Shown: piece after piece, positions 11,284-23,276 of the stretch | Position numbering within the stretch: the stretch's first letter is position 1 | How the letters are laid out: every line of letters starts with the position of its first letter | Origin: Bathynomus jamesi | Lineage: Eukaryota; Arthropoda; Malacostraca; Isopoda; Cirolanidae | Reading direction: 5' to 3' | Assembly: GCA_023014485.1 (NCBI GenBank) | Contig: JAJOZX010003306.1 | Span: forward strand, 406,001-470,000 | DNA: 64,000 nucleotides | Made by a program: the position numbers and the translations under genes | Notes under the pieces: generated by a model | The model's input: the letters and a program-made list of their open reading frames with translations, nothing else | What the model was told of the DNA's origin: nothing | Databases searched by the model: none

Positions 11284-11416
11284 TAGTTCATTATATTGAA
11301 ATCAGCAGTTCTCATTAAATAACGACAATAGTATCAATTATGTAATACATATTTTGTCGAAGAACAAATTTAACATACACAAATCATTAATTCAATCCCT
11401 TATTCAACGCTGTATA

Positions 11417-12993
11417 CAGTATTCGTACAGAGAAATATTTCACTTATATTTGTCCTTAACATTTGTACCATGCATAGGATAGTTATGAAAAGTTTACCTT
11501 TCGTTTGGAAAAATTTAACCAAAAAAATTTAGTTCAAGTGAAACATATAATGTGAAACATCAAAGAATATGAAGAAAATAAAAAAGGTAAAATGCAAAAG
11601 TTTTCATACATTTATTTTCAAAATTATTTAATACTTTTTGTGTCAATCTTAGGCTTCAAGAATTTAAAAATTTTATCAGTAGTTGGCTGTTTTGAGTAGA
11701 GATTGTTGGCAATTCTGAATTCTAGAATTTTCTACGTGAATCTTCATGGAAGACGGATGACCGTACAAGCCATTATTAAGTAATGAATCGTCGTGGTAAA
11801 CAGCTGTCTACAGATCTTAAGAGATCTGTTACTGCTGCACACGAATCTGGAAAGAGTTATGGGAAGATAGGGGAAGAATTTTGAATTTCATTTACGATGG
11901 TTGCTGCTGTAAGAAAGATTTGGAAAGGTTTTGAAACAATCAAAACTCTATCAAAGTGTGGACGACCTTGCAAGATTTTAGAACATACAGCTGGACGGAC
12001 TGAAAGAATAACAGCTGCGAATCCATGAATGACTGCAGGTGATATTTACCAAACATTAAGACTGTCTAAGATCGATGACCATCCCTCAACTGTACGTCGC
12101 ATAGTGAGAAAGAATCATCTGCGACGAAAAGCGTACAAAGAGGCTTCTTTAAAATACGCCAAGGATCACCAAAATGATGGATTTACATTCTGAAAGTTCA
12201 TTGAACAGATGAAACCAAAACTGAATTGTTCAGGAACAACGAGTAACGGTATGTTTGGCGAAAATCAAGTACTGCATTCGAAGAAAATACCATTCTTCCT
12301 CCAGATAAACGTGGTGAATGTAGGTTGCTTCTTTTGGAATGCTTTAGTTTTTCTGGTCCAGAAAAGTTTGTTATCATCAGTGGAATTTTGAATTCGAAGA
12401 AATATCAGGAAATTCTTGAAGAAAATGTATTCCTCCAGTTCGAGAGTTTCGAATAGGTCGCAATTGGGTATTGCAACAAAATAATGATCCATAATATAAA
12501 AGTAAGATCACCATGATATGGCTTCAACCAAAGAATTTCAAGCCATTCATGTGACCCATCAAAGCTCAGATCTCAATTTAATCGAGAACTTATGATTTGA
12601 TTTGAAAAGAACTGTCCCCAACAGAAACCCTTCCAATATGAATGAACTGCAACAAGAATGGGCTAAAATTTCTACTGAGAGATATCGAAACCTTGTAGAA
12701 AAATACCCAATATGAATCATTGTAGTAATTCAAGCAAAAGGTGGACTCACAAAGCATTAAATAATTTTGAAAATAAATATTCAGAAACTTTTGCATTTTC
12801 ACTTCTTTTTTTTATTTTCCTCAAATTTTTTGATGCTCTACATTATATATATTAGAGTAAAACTAATTTTTGTATTTGTTAAATTTTTCCAAACGAACGG
12901 TGAACTCTTCATAACTATCCTATGCATGGTATAAAAGATAAGATAAAATATAACTGAAATAGTTCTCTGTACGAATACTTATGAGCGCCACTG
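11417..12993 (+). mobile_element. Tc1-like element with dead transposase
   Basis: Flanked by TA (11415-11416, 12994-12995). The right end CAGTGGCGCTCATAAGTATT (read inward) recurs at the left with an internal loss of about 13 bases. The subterminal repeats extend about 100 bp (shared CATAACTATCCTATGCAT). The transposase runs from ATG at about 11783 (NRRGKQLSTDLKRSV) to about 12720. It includes STVRRIVRKNHLRRKAY and, near the end, SSDLNLIENL, the third catalytic block of DD34E transposases. There are at least six stops and frameshifts, so it is an old copy. Confidence 0.82.
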
Positions 12994-13060
12994 TATAAAT
13001 GTTTAACCCAAATACAGCAAATAAGACACAAATTTTAGTTATAAAGTAAGTGTTGATATA

Positions 13061-13807
13061 CAGGGTGGGCGGAAAGTAGCTCCCTATTTTGGATTCGTAA
13101 AAAAATACGTATATTATCCATTTATTTCAGAAGAAATAATATGAAAAGGTAGGTATACATGGTAGGTTTTCTCTAAAATTCAATGTGGGCTCCAACTCTT
13201 TCCACCAGCTTCTGGAGCCGCCCAGGAATGGCGTCCACTGACTTTAGCAGGAACTCCGGCGGGATGGAGGACATGACTTCCCGAATTCGGTCCTCCAGTT
13301 CTTCCAATGTCCTCGGTTTGGTGCGGTAGACTTCTTCCTTTACATGGGAGAACATCGACGATCTGATATTTATGCAAGATGGCGCCCCTCCGCACTTCGC
13401 TCTTGTTGTCCGTGAGTGGCTGGATGCCCACTTCCCTGGGCGTTGGATGGGTCGTCGTGGTCCACATCAATGGCCAGCCAGGAGCCCCGACTTGACACCG
13501 TGCGACTTCTTTCTTTGGGGGTGGGTAAAGGAAGAAGTCTACCGCACCAAACCGAGGACATTGGAAGAACTGGAGGACCGAATTCGGGAAGTCATGTCCT
13601 CCATCCCGCCGGAGTTCCTGCTAAAGTCAGTGGACGCCATTCCTGGGCGGCTCCAGAAGCTGGTGGAAAGAGTTGGAGCCCACATTGAATTTTAGAGAAA
13701 ACCTACCATGTATGCCTACCTTTTCATATTATTTCTTCTGAAATAAATGGATAATATACGTATTTTTTTACCAATCCAAAATAGGGAGCTACTTTCCGCC
13801 CACCCTG
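13061..13807. mobile_element. Fold-back mariner (DD41D type) with 283-bp arms
   Basis: The outer ends CAGGGTGGGCGGAAAGTAGC are inverted and flanked by TA (13059-13060, 13808-13809). The inversion does not stop at the terminal repeat: 13061-13343 and 13525-13807 are inverted copies over 283 bp, including the last 55 or so codons of the transposase. The 181-bp centre (13344-13524) holds the second catalytic block once. All DNA upstream of that block is missing. Confidence 0.85.
13350..13695 (+). pseudogene. C-terminal fragment of a DD41D transposase
   Basis: Reads ENIDDLIFMQDGAPPHF, then PARSPDLTPCDFFLWGWVKE, to a normal C-terminus ending HIEF. I count 41 residues between the Asp of QDGA and the Asp of PCD, so the family is the same general type as the element at 2220-3587, though clearly a different lineage. 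The first catalytic Asp and the DNA-binding region are absent. The last part is repeated in reverse at 13173-13355 on the opposite arm. Confidence 0.85.
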
Positions 13808-14159
13808 TACATCTATTAATTGACGTTTACTGAATAGTCAGTCAGAAATAACTTCAAAATTCACTCCCAACAGATACTTTTCATTTTAAAGGAGATCAAG
13901 TACATACATTTACAATATTATTCACGTAGATTTAAAACATCAAATCTCTGCGCCATTTTAAAGGTTTAAAAAGAACCAAAACCAAAAGTAAATACGTGAT
14001 TTGAAATGTTTAGCTTCCCAGTTTTCTGGTCAAGGGCAAATGTTTTGTCCTTCACTTTCCTCTAAACTGATTATAGGTTCATCTGCTCTCAAGCATACGT
14101 CAGAGAAGTAATAGAGACCGGAAATAAGGGATGGGATTTGAAGGAGAACATAAAGGCAA

Positions 14160-14166
14160 TATAAAG
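14160..14166 (+). promoter_or_regulatory. TATA-like box upstream of the lectin-like gene
   Basis: TATAAAG lies 175-181 bases before the predicted start codon at 14341. Initiator-like TCATACT and TCATAGT lie about 22 and 38 bases downstream. Position and spacing are plausible for an arthropod core promoter; there is no other support. Confidence 0.35.
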
Positions 14167-14340
14167 AGAGAAAAGTGTCTCTTCATACTTGTGAGTTCAT
14201 AGTTTGATTTGCTTCACTTCATAGAAGAAAAATATTGTGAAGTTTTCATATTTAAGTTTGACATTTGTGTCCATAATTGTAAAGTGTTTCCTCTAATTAT
14301 AGATAATAAACTTTTAATGATAGTTATTCAAAGCTTTAAA

Positions 14341-14443
14341 ATGCAACTTTACAATCTTTCACTTTCATTTCAAGTAATTTTTTTAGTAGTCTTTTTGATG
14401 TTTGTCATCACAACTGTCGAAAGCAATGAAAACTCAATGACAG
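14341..14443 (+). CDS. Exon 1 of the lectin-like gene: signal peptide
   Basis: Starts at the ATG at 14341 and ends in phase 1 before the donor GTAATT. It encodes a Phe/Val/Leu-rich hydrophobic core (VIFLVVFLMFVITTV) followed by a small polar stretch, which fits a cleaved signal peptide. An upstream in-frame ATG at 14209 exists but would place the hydrophobic core 60 residues in, so I prefer 14341. Confidence 0.75.
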
Positions 14444-15751
14444 GTAATTGCATACATAATAGTTAGTGTAGTTAGTATCACTTGCTGTTGTCATAAGAAA
14501 TCATACTTTTAATGGATAAAACTAATTACATTAAATGACACTAATTTATTTTTAAAACTCAGATTAACTCTGAACTATTTAATTTCATAATGACTGAAAC
14601 GCGTTTGAGATTTACCTTTGTTTAATGTAGAACATAAAAGACACGTAAATAATAGCCAATATTTTAATTAAATTGCAAAATATTTTTTTTTTACATTTAT
14701 GGTGTATGAAATACCGATGTTGTATTCCAGTTAATTCAAAATCGTTGCTAGAAATTGTGTCTAACAAGATGACTGATGCGCATTCTAAACTAGACTTGCT
14801 TTTGACCAAATCTCAAAACAGAAACTCAAAAGAACAAAGATTCGAGCCGAAGACAGACAACCTTATTTGTTCTTTAAGTTCAAGAGTGATTGAAATGGGT
14901 AAGTATACCTTATAACATTTAAAGTTATCATAACCTAGTTTATAATAATGAGAGTAATTGATTTCACGTGAAATGATTTAAAACGTGGTATATTTCAAAG
15001 TGATGTTCCTAGAAGGTGAAGCCTTTCAAATACAATTTTTAACATTAAGGCTTTTCGTGTCTCAACAGAAAACGAAATAGATGCTTTGAAATCATCACCT
15101 TCACTGTTGCCAACAAATGTGCCATCAGGTAAAATAATTTTTCCTTCCCTGTATAAATACACTCTATCCCCTTTCCCTACATGAAATGTAGGGAAAGGTG
15201 ATATAATAACATATCGTATCTAACAGTAAAACATTTGCATAATCATCACCAGAAATATTACCAAATCAGTTCTGTCCTAAACTTACTTCATTAAATGATT
15301 TTTCATGTATGTAAATAATAAAAAACCATGCTTTTGCGTTACAATGATGCATCAAGTGAGAACAAGGGTCTTTATTTTCATGTCTCTTATATTTCTTGCC
15401 AGTTCTCTTAAAAAAAAAATTATGAACAAAATGACGTCACATTTTTCTCTTTTTAAATGACTGCCCCTACATATTCCCTCATTATAATGCCAAACCCCAT
15501 TTCTACCTATTTTCCATGACTCAGTCTACGTGTACAAACATATTATTTCAGATCTGATGTTTCTCCATTCAGAAATATTTTCAGTCTTACATCTACATTG
15601 TACAGTGTACACTAAACCTTTGTGTCGATAACTATTTTTTTTATGGTTTAGAGAAAAGGTTCATATAGTCTTTATTGAGTAAACATGAAGCTTTTAGCCA
15701 GAATTGATAGTCAATTCGAAAAGCGCTGTAAGCTATAGCATATTTACACAC

Positions 15752-15782
<31 letters not shown>

Positions 15783-18700
15783 CTCGAATGAATTTCACAC
15801 TTAAACACGTGAAATGAATGAATGATGCAAACCCACGAGGAAAAAGAAAAAATTATTCCAAGGTCTTTCGTGTATTCAACAGTACACCTCGTCAGGGAAT
15901 GATGGGAAAAGGAAAGATGACCAAAATATACTCCTGTGTACATTAAAAAAAGTGAAAAGATATTAGCACAAGGTTAAGAAGCACTGATAGAAGGAAAAAG
16001 ACATTTTAACAAGATATTGTCAATTTTATATATTCCCCAACTGTAATTGAAATTATTTTTAAAATAACTTCAATAAGCGTATCATTGCCAAATATTATTA
16101 TATGATTAAAATTTTATTGAAAAGGAAAGTAAACATTTAACAATACATAATGACAATACATAATTAACGTATATAATGACGCTGTATGTCATATAAACAG
16201 ACCTAAATATACAAACATCAGTAGATAAATAATGAATAAATAAAAGCATAACTAAAAATGAACTAATGCAATAATTAATTAATTAAGAATGTCTTTAAAT
16301 ACTAAATACGAAATAATTATGAAATATTTAGTATTTAATACAGTATCAAATGACGACGAATGGATATTTAAAGGTTAGGTTAAGATCAATTGATGGAATT
16401 TATTAATTTACGTTAATTTCCGTTAATTTACTTTAACAACTACAGTTAAATCAAATAAATGATAAATAGAATTAACATAAACCGTTACGATGAGTGGATG
16501 AATTAATTTTTAAACACAACGATTTATTCAGAAAAACAATACGAGTTACCTAAAGTTTTAAAATAGTTTTCAATATTTCTCTGTACAATTTAAATATGGT
16601 ATTAATATATTCACAGTATTTTAACCTGAATATAACGTTGGAAGCATGGAAGCTGTTTAGCCGAAAATAATGGGATTCGGTTTATTATATTTATTACATA
16701 AAATAAGTGAAAATGGCAAGTAATAATAATAATAATAATAATAATAATTATAATGATAATAATGGTAAAGTAAAGGTAAAAATTTGCAAAAGTAGAGTTT
16801 GATTATTTTACACAATTTTAAATAAAATGAGCAGTTGTGTATTTAATAAAAAATAAATGATGCTTAATAAAAAAGATAATTTAGGATAAATTATGAAATT
16901 AAAAGTGCTTTAAGAAATTAACATATTTTAGATAACTAATTATAAACTGAGAACTTAATTACTATGGTATTAATGGCAGTAGTGAACTTATACATCGGCA
17001 GGTGACAGTGATTTAGTGATTTGCGAAATACATTTAGTGATGAAGAGTGGGAGCAAGTGTAGTTTACGTCCCCCTGTGGCGCCTAGTATAGTTTACGTTC
17101 CCCTACATCATCCTAGTGTAGTTTACGTTCCCCTACATTATCGTAGTGTAGTTTGTGTCCCCAACTTTGTCCGCGTATACCTAATCAAATGAAACGTTAA
17201 AACTAACGAAAATATTACGACTTAACCTAACCAATCGTCAATTTATATATATATATTTAGTAGGCTTAGTATAAGCTGATTGAGGTGATAATGATTAATT
17301 GATTGATAATGATTAAGTGATTCTACAGAAGATCTACAGAAGCTAAGGCTAACAAAGACCCTAAGATTCACTCTAAGGTTAGCTCGAGAGAAAGGAAAGA
17401 GTAGGGGGTTAAGAGAAGAGAATAAGGGGTTAAGTAAGTAAGTAGCTGCGGTCAACAATTTATAATGTCCTACGGTATCACCGGTTTGATGTGACTAATG
17501 AAGTAGGCTTACTATAATTACTTTCTGGAATGATACGAATGATTCGAGGTCACCAGCTTAGATTACACCCAAGCAAATAATATTAATAAGGTTAGAAAAC
17601 TCACCTTGTTGTTTGTGTTTAATTAAGGAAATAAAATCAATTATTTGTTTACAGTGATTGACATGGCAGTGAAGGTATTTACGGTGATTAAAAATTATAT
17701 AACGGTATTTATAGTATGCTAAAGATGACTATGGATTAGCAAATAAGGAAATGGTTATAGAGATTAATTGTGAAGTAATACACTAATTTAGGGAGGCTAA
17801 TGATATGCAAAAATGGAACATCGAATAAATGATGCAGCCTAATGATAATAGAACTAATGCACTGACGGTCGGTACGGTAAATGGAGTAGGCCGTCAAGCA
17901 TAAAGTGCTTAAAAGATCACATAAACAAACGGATGCAAAGTAAAAATGGATTACATGAAAGAACACAATAACAGTGTGATACAAAATTACGGTATTGGAA
18001 TGATACTTGAAATAGGCCTACTGCAATTCTAACGAGAAAGTTAGTTTGAACAGTATTGAAACACTTTTGGGTACAGGCCTAAAACGCGGTTCTACGATTA
18101 CACTGTGTAGGCTTCACGAGGCACAGAGAGCTTACCGACAATGTTGAAATACCTCTGGAGATGGAAGAGATACTTGAAGGTTGACCTTGTGGACTGTAGG
18201 CCCGAGGTGAAATTGACCGTCTTGTATTTCGCACGTTCAGGATGACCTTGAAACCGGTAGCAGGCCTGTTGAAAGCGTGTTGAACGGGCGCCGATCAACT
18301 TGAGATGAAGGGTGAGTTAAACCAGGGTCTCAGAAGGATGTCCCCTCAAGTGTTGATTCGCTTCGTTGTAGTGTTGAGATGTTGCTTGAGGGACTGAGGC
18401 CGGCCGAAGTCGAACGTCGCTGGGTTTCGAAGGATTGCTTCTGCAGACGGTCTGTAGAAGGCCTTACTTGATGATAGACTGGACTGTTGAAGGAACAGCA
18501 GGCCGCTCCCCGGCGAAAGGCCACCCGCTTGACGAGTGTTGCTGCTGACGAAGGCTGAGAGTGAGACGTGACGACCAAGACGAGGAGTGAAGAGTGCGCA
18601 GAGAGGAGTGAGTGAGAGAGAGATTTATAGGCCCTTAGGACGCAAAGTTTCGCGGGTCTTTCTAGGAAGCCACAAGCGTCTTATTGTTGCTAAGACGCTA

Positions 18701-18861
18701 GCTTTCGCGGGCCTTTTGGGAAAAGACAAGCGTCCTCATTGTTTCTGATTCCTTGAACACCACGTGTCTTTCGCTTCCATATGATTCTAAGATGTCTACG
18801 CACGACGTGGAAGAAAGAATTTCTTTATCTATTTTTTGTCTGCCCTCTACATACACATACA

Positions 18862-18935
<74 letters not shown>

Positions 18936-21872
18936 TCTATATTAGTGATGTAGGTCACATCCGCATCCGCATCCGCGGAACATCCGCACATTTTCTCGCG
19001 TCCGCATCCGCGTCCGCATCCGCACTTTGGACTGCGGATGTCGTGCGGATGTGGACCGTTGAGATAAAACGTCATTAATAAGCGGAAATTATCAAATTCT
19101 ACTATATTAATAGAACTAGTTCATTGTGCGCAAAAGTGATGCAAGCGACAAGACGAGAGGCTGTTCTTGTATGAAGTTACTCTCTTGCAACCTACTTAGA
19201 TCCACGTTACAAAGCTAAGTTATTTTCACCTAGTACATTAGAACGAGTTAAATCATCACTTGGCAAAGCAGTCGTAGAGCTTCAATCTCTTGAATCTGTA
19301 GCTTCGCCACCCACCAAAAGAATAAAAGTTTCAGTGACAGAACCAACACCTTCAACAAGCAAATCTATCACAGAATCTGTCTCTCAGTTTCTTGAGTCAA
19401 GCAGCAATGACGAGACCTACGCGATGTCAAAAGATGTAGTAAAAATGATCGAGAGCTATCACCAAGAAAAACGCCTGGCTGCATGTGACAATCCTATTAG
19501 TTGGTGGAAAAATACGCAGAATATCTATCCATACTTGAGTAAACTTGCAAGGAAACATTTAGCCTGTCCTCCAACAAACGTACCAAGCGAGAGATTATTT
19601 AGCAGTGCTGGATTAATATATGATGAAAAGAGAAACAGACTGGCAGCAGAAAAGGCAGAAAAATTAATGTTCCTTAAGCATAACCTTCCTATAATTAAGT
19701 TTGAACATTAAACGATGAACATCTTAGTTTACTTTATTTTAATTACTCATTTATAAATATGCCTAATAAAACTTTAAACTTTATATAAATAGTTATCAAG
19801 CTAATTAAAGATCTCTTTCTATAAGGGTGGAGGTTGGGGAAAGAGGTCGGTGGGGTGCATTTGAGTTGGGTTCACGTCCCGCATCCTGGTAACACAATTA
19901 TGGTTTCTAATTATGGGTGAAACTCAACAAAATATAACGAATTTATTTGCAGACGAATTCACTAATTGATTTCTATATTAGTTAGATGCTTGATATTATT
20001 TTATATGTTCAGAGAAAAGTACAGCAATTATTGTACAATTAATCAATTATACTACATTATAGCTACAGCTCTCTCTATATAATAACTTATTATATACGTT
20101 AAACACAACAAATCTCGAATATATCCTAAAAAATAACGAAAATGTAGACATCCGCATCCGCATCCGCGGATGTTGAAATCAAACATCCTCATCCGCATCC
20201 GCGGATGTGAAAAAAATGACATCCGCTACATCACTACTCTATATATATAAATTAACGATTGGTTAGGTTGAGTCGTAATATTGGCGCACCTAAAGCAAAA
20301 GCACCCCCTGTGTAATTTCTTTATTTATGGTCAGATTTTATGAAATTTTCAATATAGAGGTTTCAAATACTAACCGGCCTTCATTGTTATTCCGATGTCC
20401 GCCATTGAAGGCCCGGTTAGGTCAGCTGTATACCCGGTTAGGTCAATTGTATGCCCTTCACAATTGGTAAGGTTAAGTCGTGTTATTTTCGTTAAAACTA
20501 ACGAAAATAACAGAACTTAACCGTACCACTTGTTAAGGGTATACAGTTGACCTAACCGGGCATACAGTTGACCTAACCGGGCCTTCAGTGGCGAACATCA
20601 GAATAGCATTCAAGGCCCGGTTAGGGCAACTGTATGCCGGTTTTTTTTTTTTTTTTAGAAAGCATTTTTAAAAAAAATTTCAATTTTTTTTTCAAAACTA
20701 GTGTGCGTTATTCGGATGTCCGCCTTGAAAACCTCTATATTGAAAATTTCATAAAAATCTGACCATAAATAAAGAAATTACACAGTGGGTGCTTCTGCTT
20801 TAGGTGCGCCGTAATATTTTTGTTAGTTTTAACGTTTTGTTTGATGGATTCATTTAAAAAATATCTCCTAAAGATCCTAGTGTAGTTTACGTTCCCCAAC
20901 TTTGACCTAGTGTAGTTTGGTCCCCTTTTGCGTCAGGGGGACGTAAACTACACTTGCTCCGAAGATTGTCTGATGTTTATCTTTTTTTGTATAATTACAT
21001 GAATCGCCCAACAAAGGTCATGGTTAAGGGATGGTTTTGCGCTCATGGCATAGGAACACTGGTTATGCTAACAACCGTGAATTCCTTGTCTACTTAAACA
21101 TCCTCGAACAAGATGCTCTGGGAATAATGTAGGGAGGTGGATATTCGTGGTTTCAGCATAGCAGTACACATTGTCACATAGATAAAATTGTGAATAATGG
21201 TTTATGCAAATCCACATTTCAACTCTGGAATGGCCTGGTAATTGTTTCTGAACTCAATCCGATTATAAACTGTGGAATCTTCTGGGTGTGAAAGTACCTG
21301 AAAAGCAACTGGGATCCTTCGAAAGTCCTGTTTCGCTATAAAAAACAAGGTTTGGCTGTCCGAGTGGCACTGGAATTGTGCCAGACTCTTATGCCCAAGC
21401 GGAGCAGAATGAAAGCAATCATTGATGCCAACGGAGGTCTCACTAATTATTAAACCCACAATAAAAATGTAATTCCTTAAAAGTTTATTTAATTTCAATA
21501 ATAATGTTTAGTGTTCCCTAACTTCCTTCGTAATCGCAAGGTCTATGTGACAAAGGGGACCTACATCTTTACGTTATATCCAAACCATGGATCAGTATAT
21601 TAATACATTAAGTGAACGAAGAAAATGGTCTCCCAATCCAATCACTGAACAAACTTAACGTCGGTTAACTTCGTTATTCACGACGTACATTCCTTTAACT
21701 GCAAACACTTGGCCACGATTATATATACGAGTATATATGTATGGTGTTCTAAAAATACCGAGTAAACTTTTATCCGTCTGTCAATCAGTAATCAGACGTT
21801 AAGAACAATGTGTGCAAGTTGAACATCTAAAATAAACAATTGCTTTTGCTTTTCTTATTGTTGTTGTATTTG

Positions 21873-21926
<54 letters not shown>

Positions 21927-22426
21927 TTACGATAGAAGTGTTCTTCGGGAATGTTATCCTCAACAGGAATATAAAGACAAGAGACACGACTCTCAACAAT
22001 TATTGGCCAAATGTTTCGGTCAACTCAGGGGCCATCTTCAGTGACTAAATGAAAGTACATCAAAATTTGAGAAAAAAAAATATGTATACAATTATACATA
22101 GTTAATAATGCATAGTTAATACATAGTTAATAATATACATAGTTATAAAACCTTATACAATATGCAAAATAGTTTAAAAAAATGAAGCCATTTTCTTAAA
22201 ACTATTTTGCTTATTGTATAAGGTTTTATAACTATGTGTATTTATCTTACATTATTTTCTGTAAAAAAAAATTTATTTATGTTTCTTTAGTTATATATTT
22301 ATTATTTATTTTTTTCTCTAATTTTGATGTTCTTGCATTAGGTCACTGAAGATGGCCCCTGAATGGACCAAAACGTTTGGCCAATAAATGTTGAGAGTTG
22401 TGTCTCTTGTCTTTATATTCCTGTTT

Positions 22427-22510
<84 letters not shown>

Positions 22511-23179
22511 TTATACTGCTTCGTATAAACAGTGGTAATTTCTTTCAGGAAATATAATTGCTTTGGTTTCTGAGCTTCGTTCGGAAGTTGAAGGTCTGCA
22601 GAGTTCTTTTGAAAAGGAGAAATCAAGAACTAAAGAGTTAGAACAAAGTATTCGACAATTAGATTATACTTCTGCTCCGAAAGAGATAAAAAATGAAGCA
22701 GGTTTGTAGGGATGATGGAAATCAGCTTTTAATGGTTATGAAGTTGGAGAAGTCTTGGCATTATGTAACTGAAATTCATTTGGTATACGAGTATATTAGT
22801 CTTGAATTTATAACGTTTAATGAAAAAAAAATTTATATCTCTCTTCTATGAATTCTAAATAAGATCACAAATGAGTTATTTGTTGTTGCATAAGGAATAA
22901 TTTGTTTACTCGTTTCATTCGATACAATTGAGAATAATGGGACAATGAGGGAAGAGCACCCAGTTGGGGGCCGACGGCTTTTTCAGTCAAAAAAGTTAAA
23001 AGTTAAAAGTGGAATCATTCCTGCATCACTCGTTTTAGATATTAACAAATATTAATATTTGATAATTATTTTAGATTTGAGAGTTATCGAGTCTCTCTAC
23101 GTTAATGAAGTGAAATTTTATCGAATAATTATGAAAATGTTTTTAAGTTGCAAATGTTATGGTTTAGTTAAGTTTTATC

Positions 23180-23276
<97 letters not shown>

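Larger units (their letters stand above)
17050..20960. mobile_element. 3.9-kb hAT-type element with about 190-bp inverted ends and nested insertions
   Basis: Ends GGAGCAAGTGTAGTTTACGT (left) and its complement (right), flanked by GAAGAGTG and GAAGATTG, an 8-bp duplication with one mismatch. The inverted arms extend about 190 bp and contain short direct repeats TAGTGTAGTTTACGTTCCCC and the motif CGACTTAACCTAACCAATCG. Inside are a promoter-like minus-strand segment, a second hAT (18943-20236) and a 528-bp MITE (20283-20810). No transposase of its own survives, so it was mobilised in trans or has been gutted. Confidence 0.7.

Noticed and set aside
13173..13355. Separate minus-strand gene starting MFSHVKEEVYR
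   Set aside because: It is the inverted duplicate of the transposase C-terminus on the left arm of the fold-back mariner, not an independent gene.
18753..19078. Overlapping frames on both strands through (TA)n reading IYIYIY
   Set aside because: Translation of a microsatellite. The same holds for frames at 21799-21999, 22363-22626, 23164-23400, 25006-25284, 39010-39277 and 41277-41610.
21202..21498. 98-codon minus-strand frame
   Set aside because: No recognised domain, no splice context and no second copy; kept only as part of an unannotated stretch.
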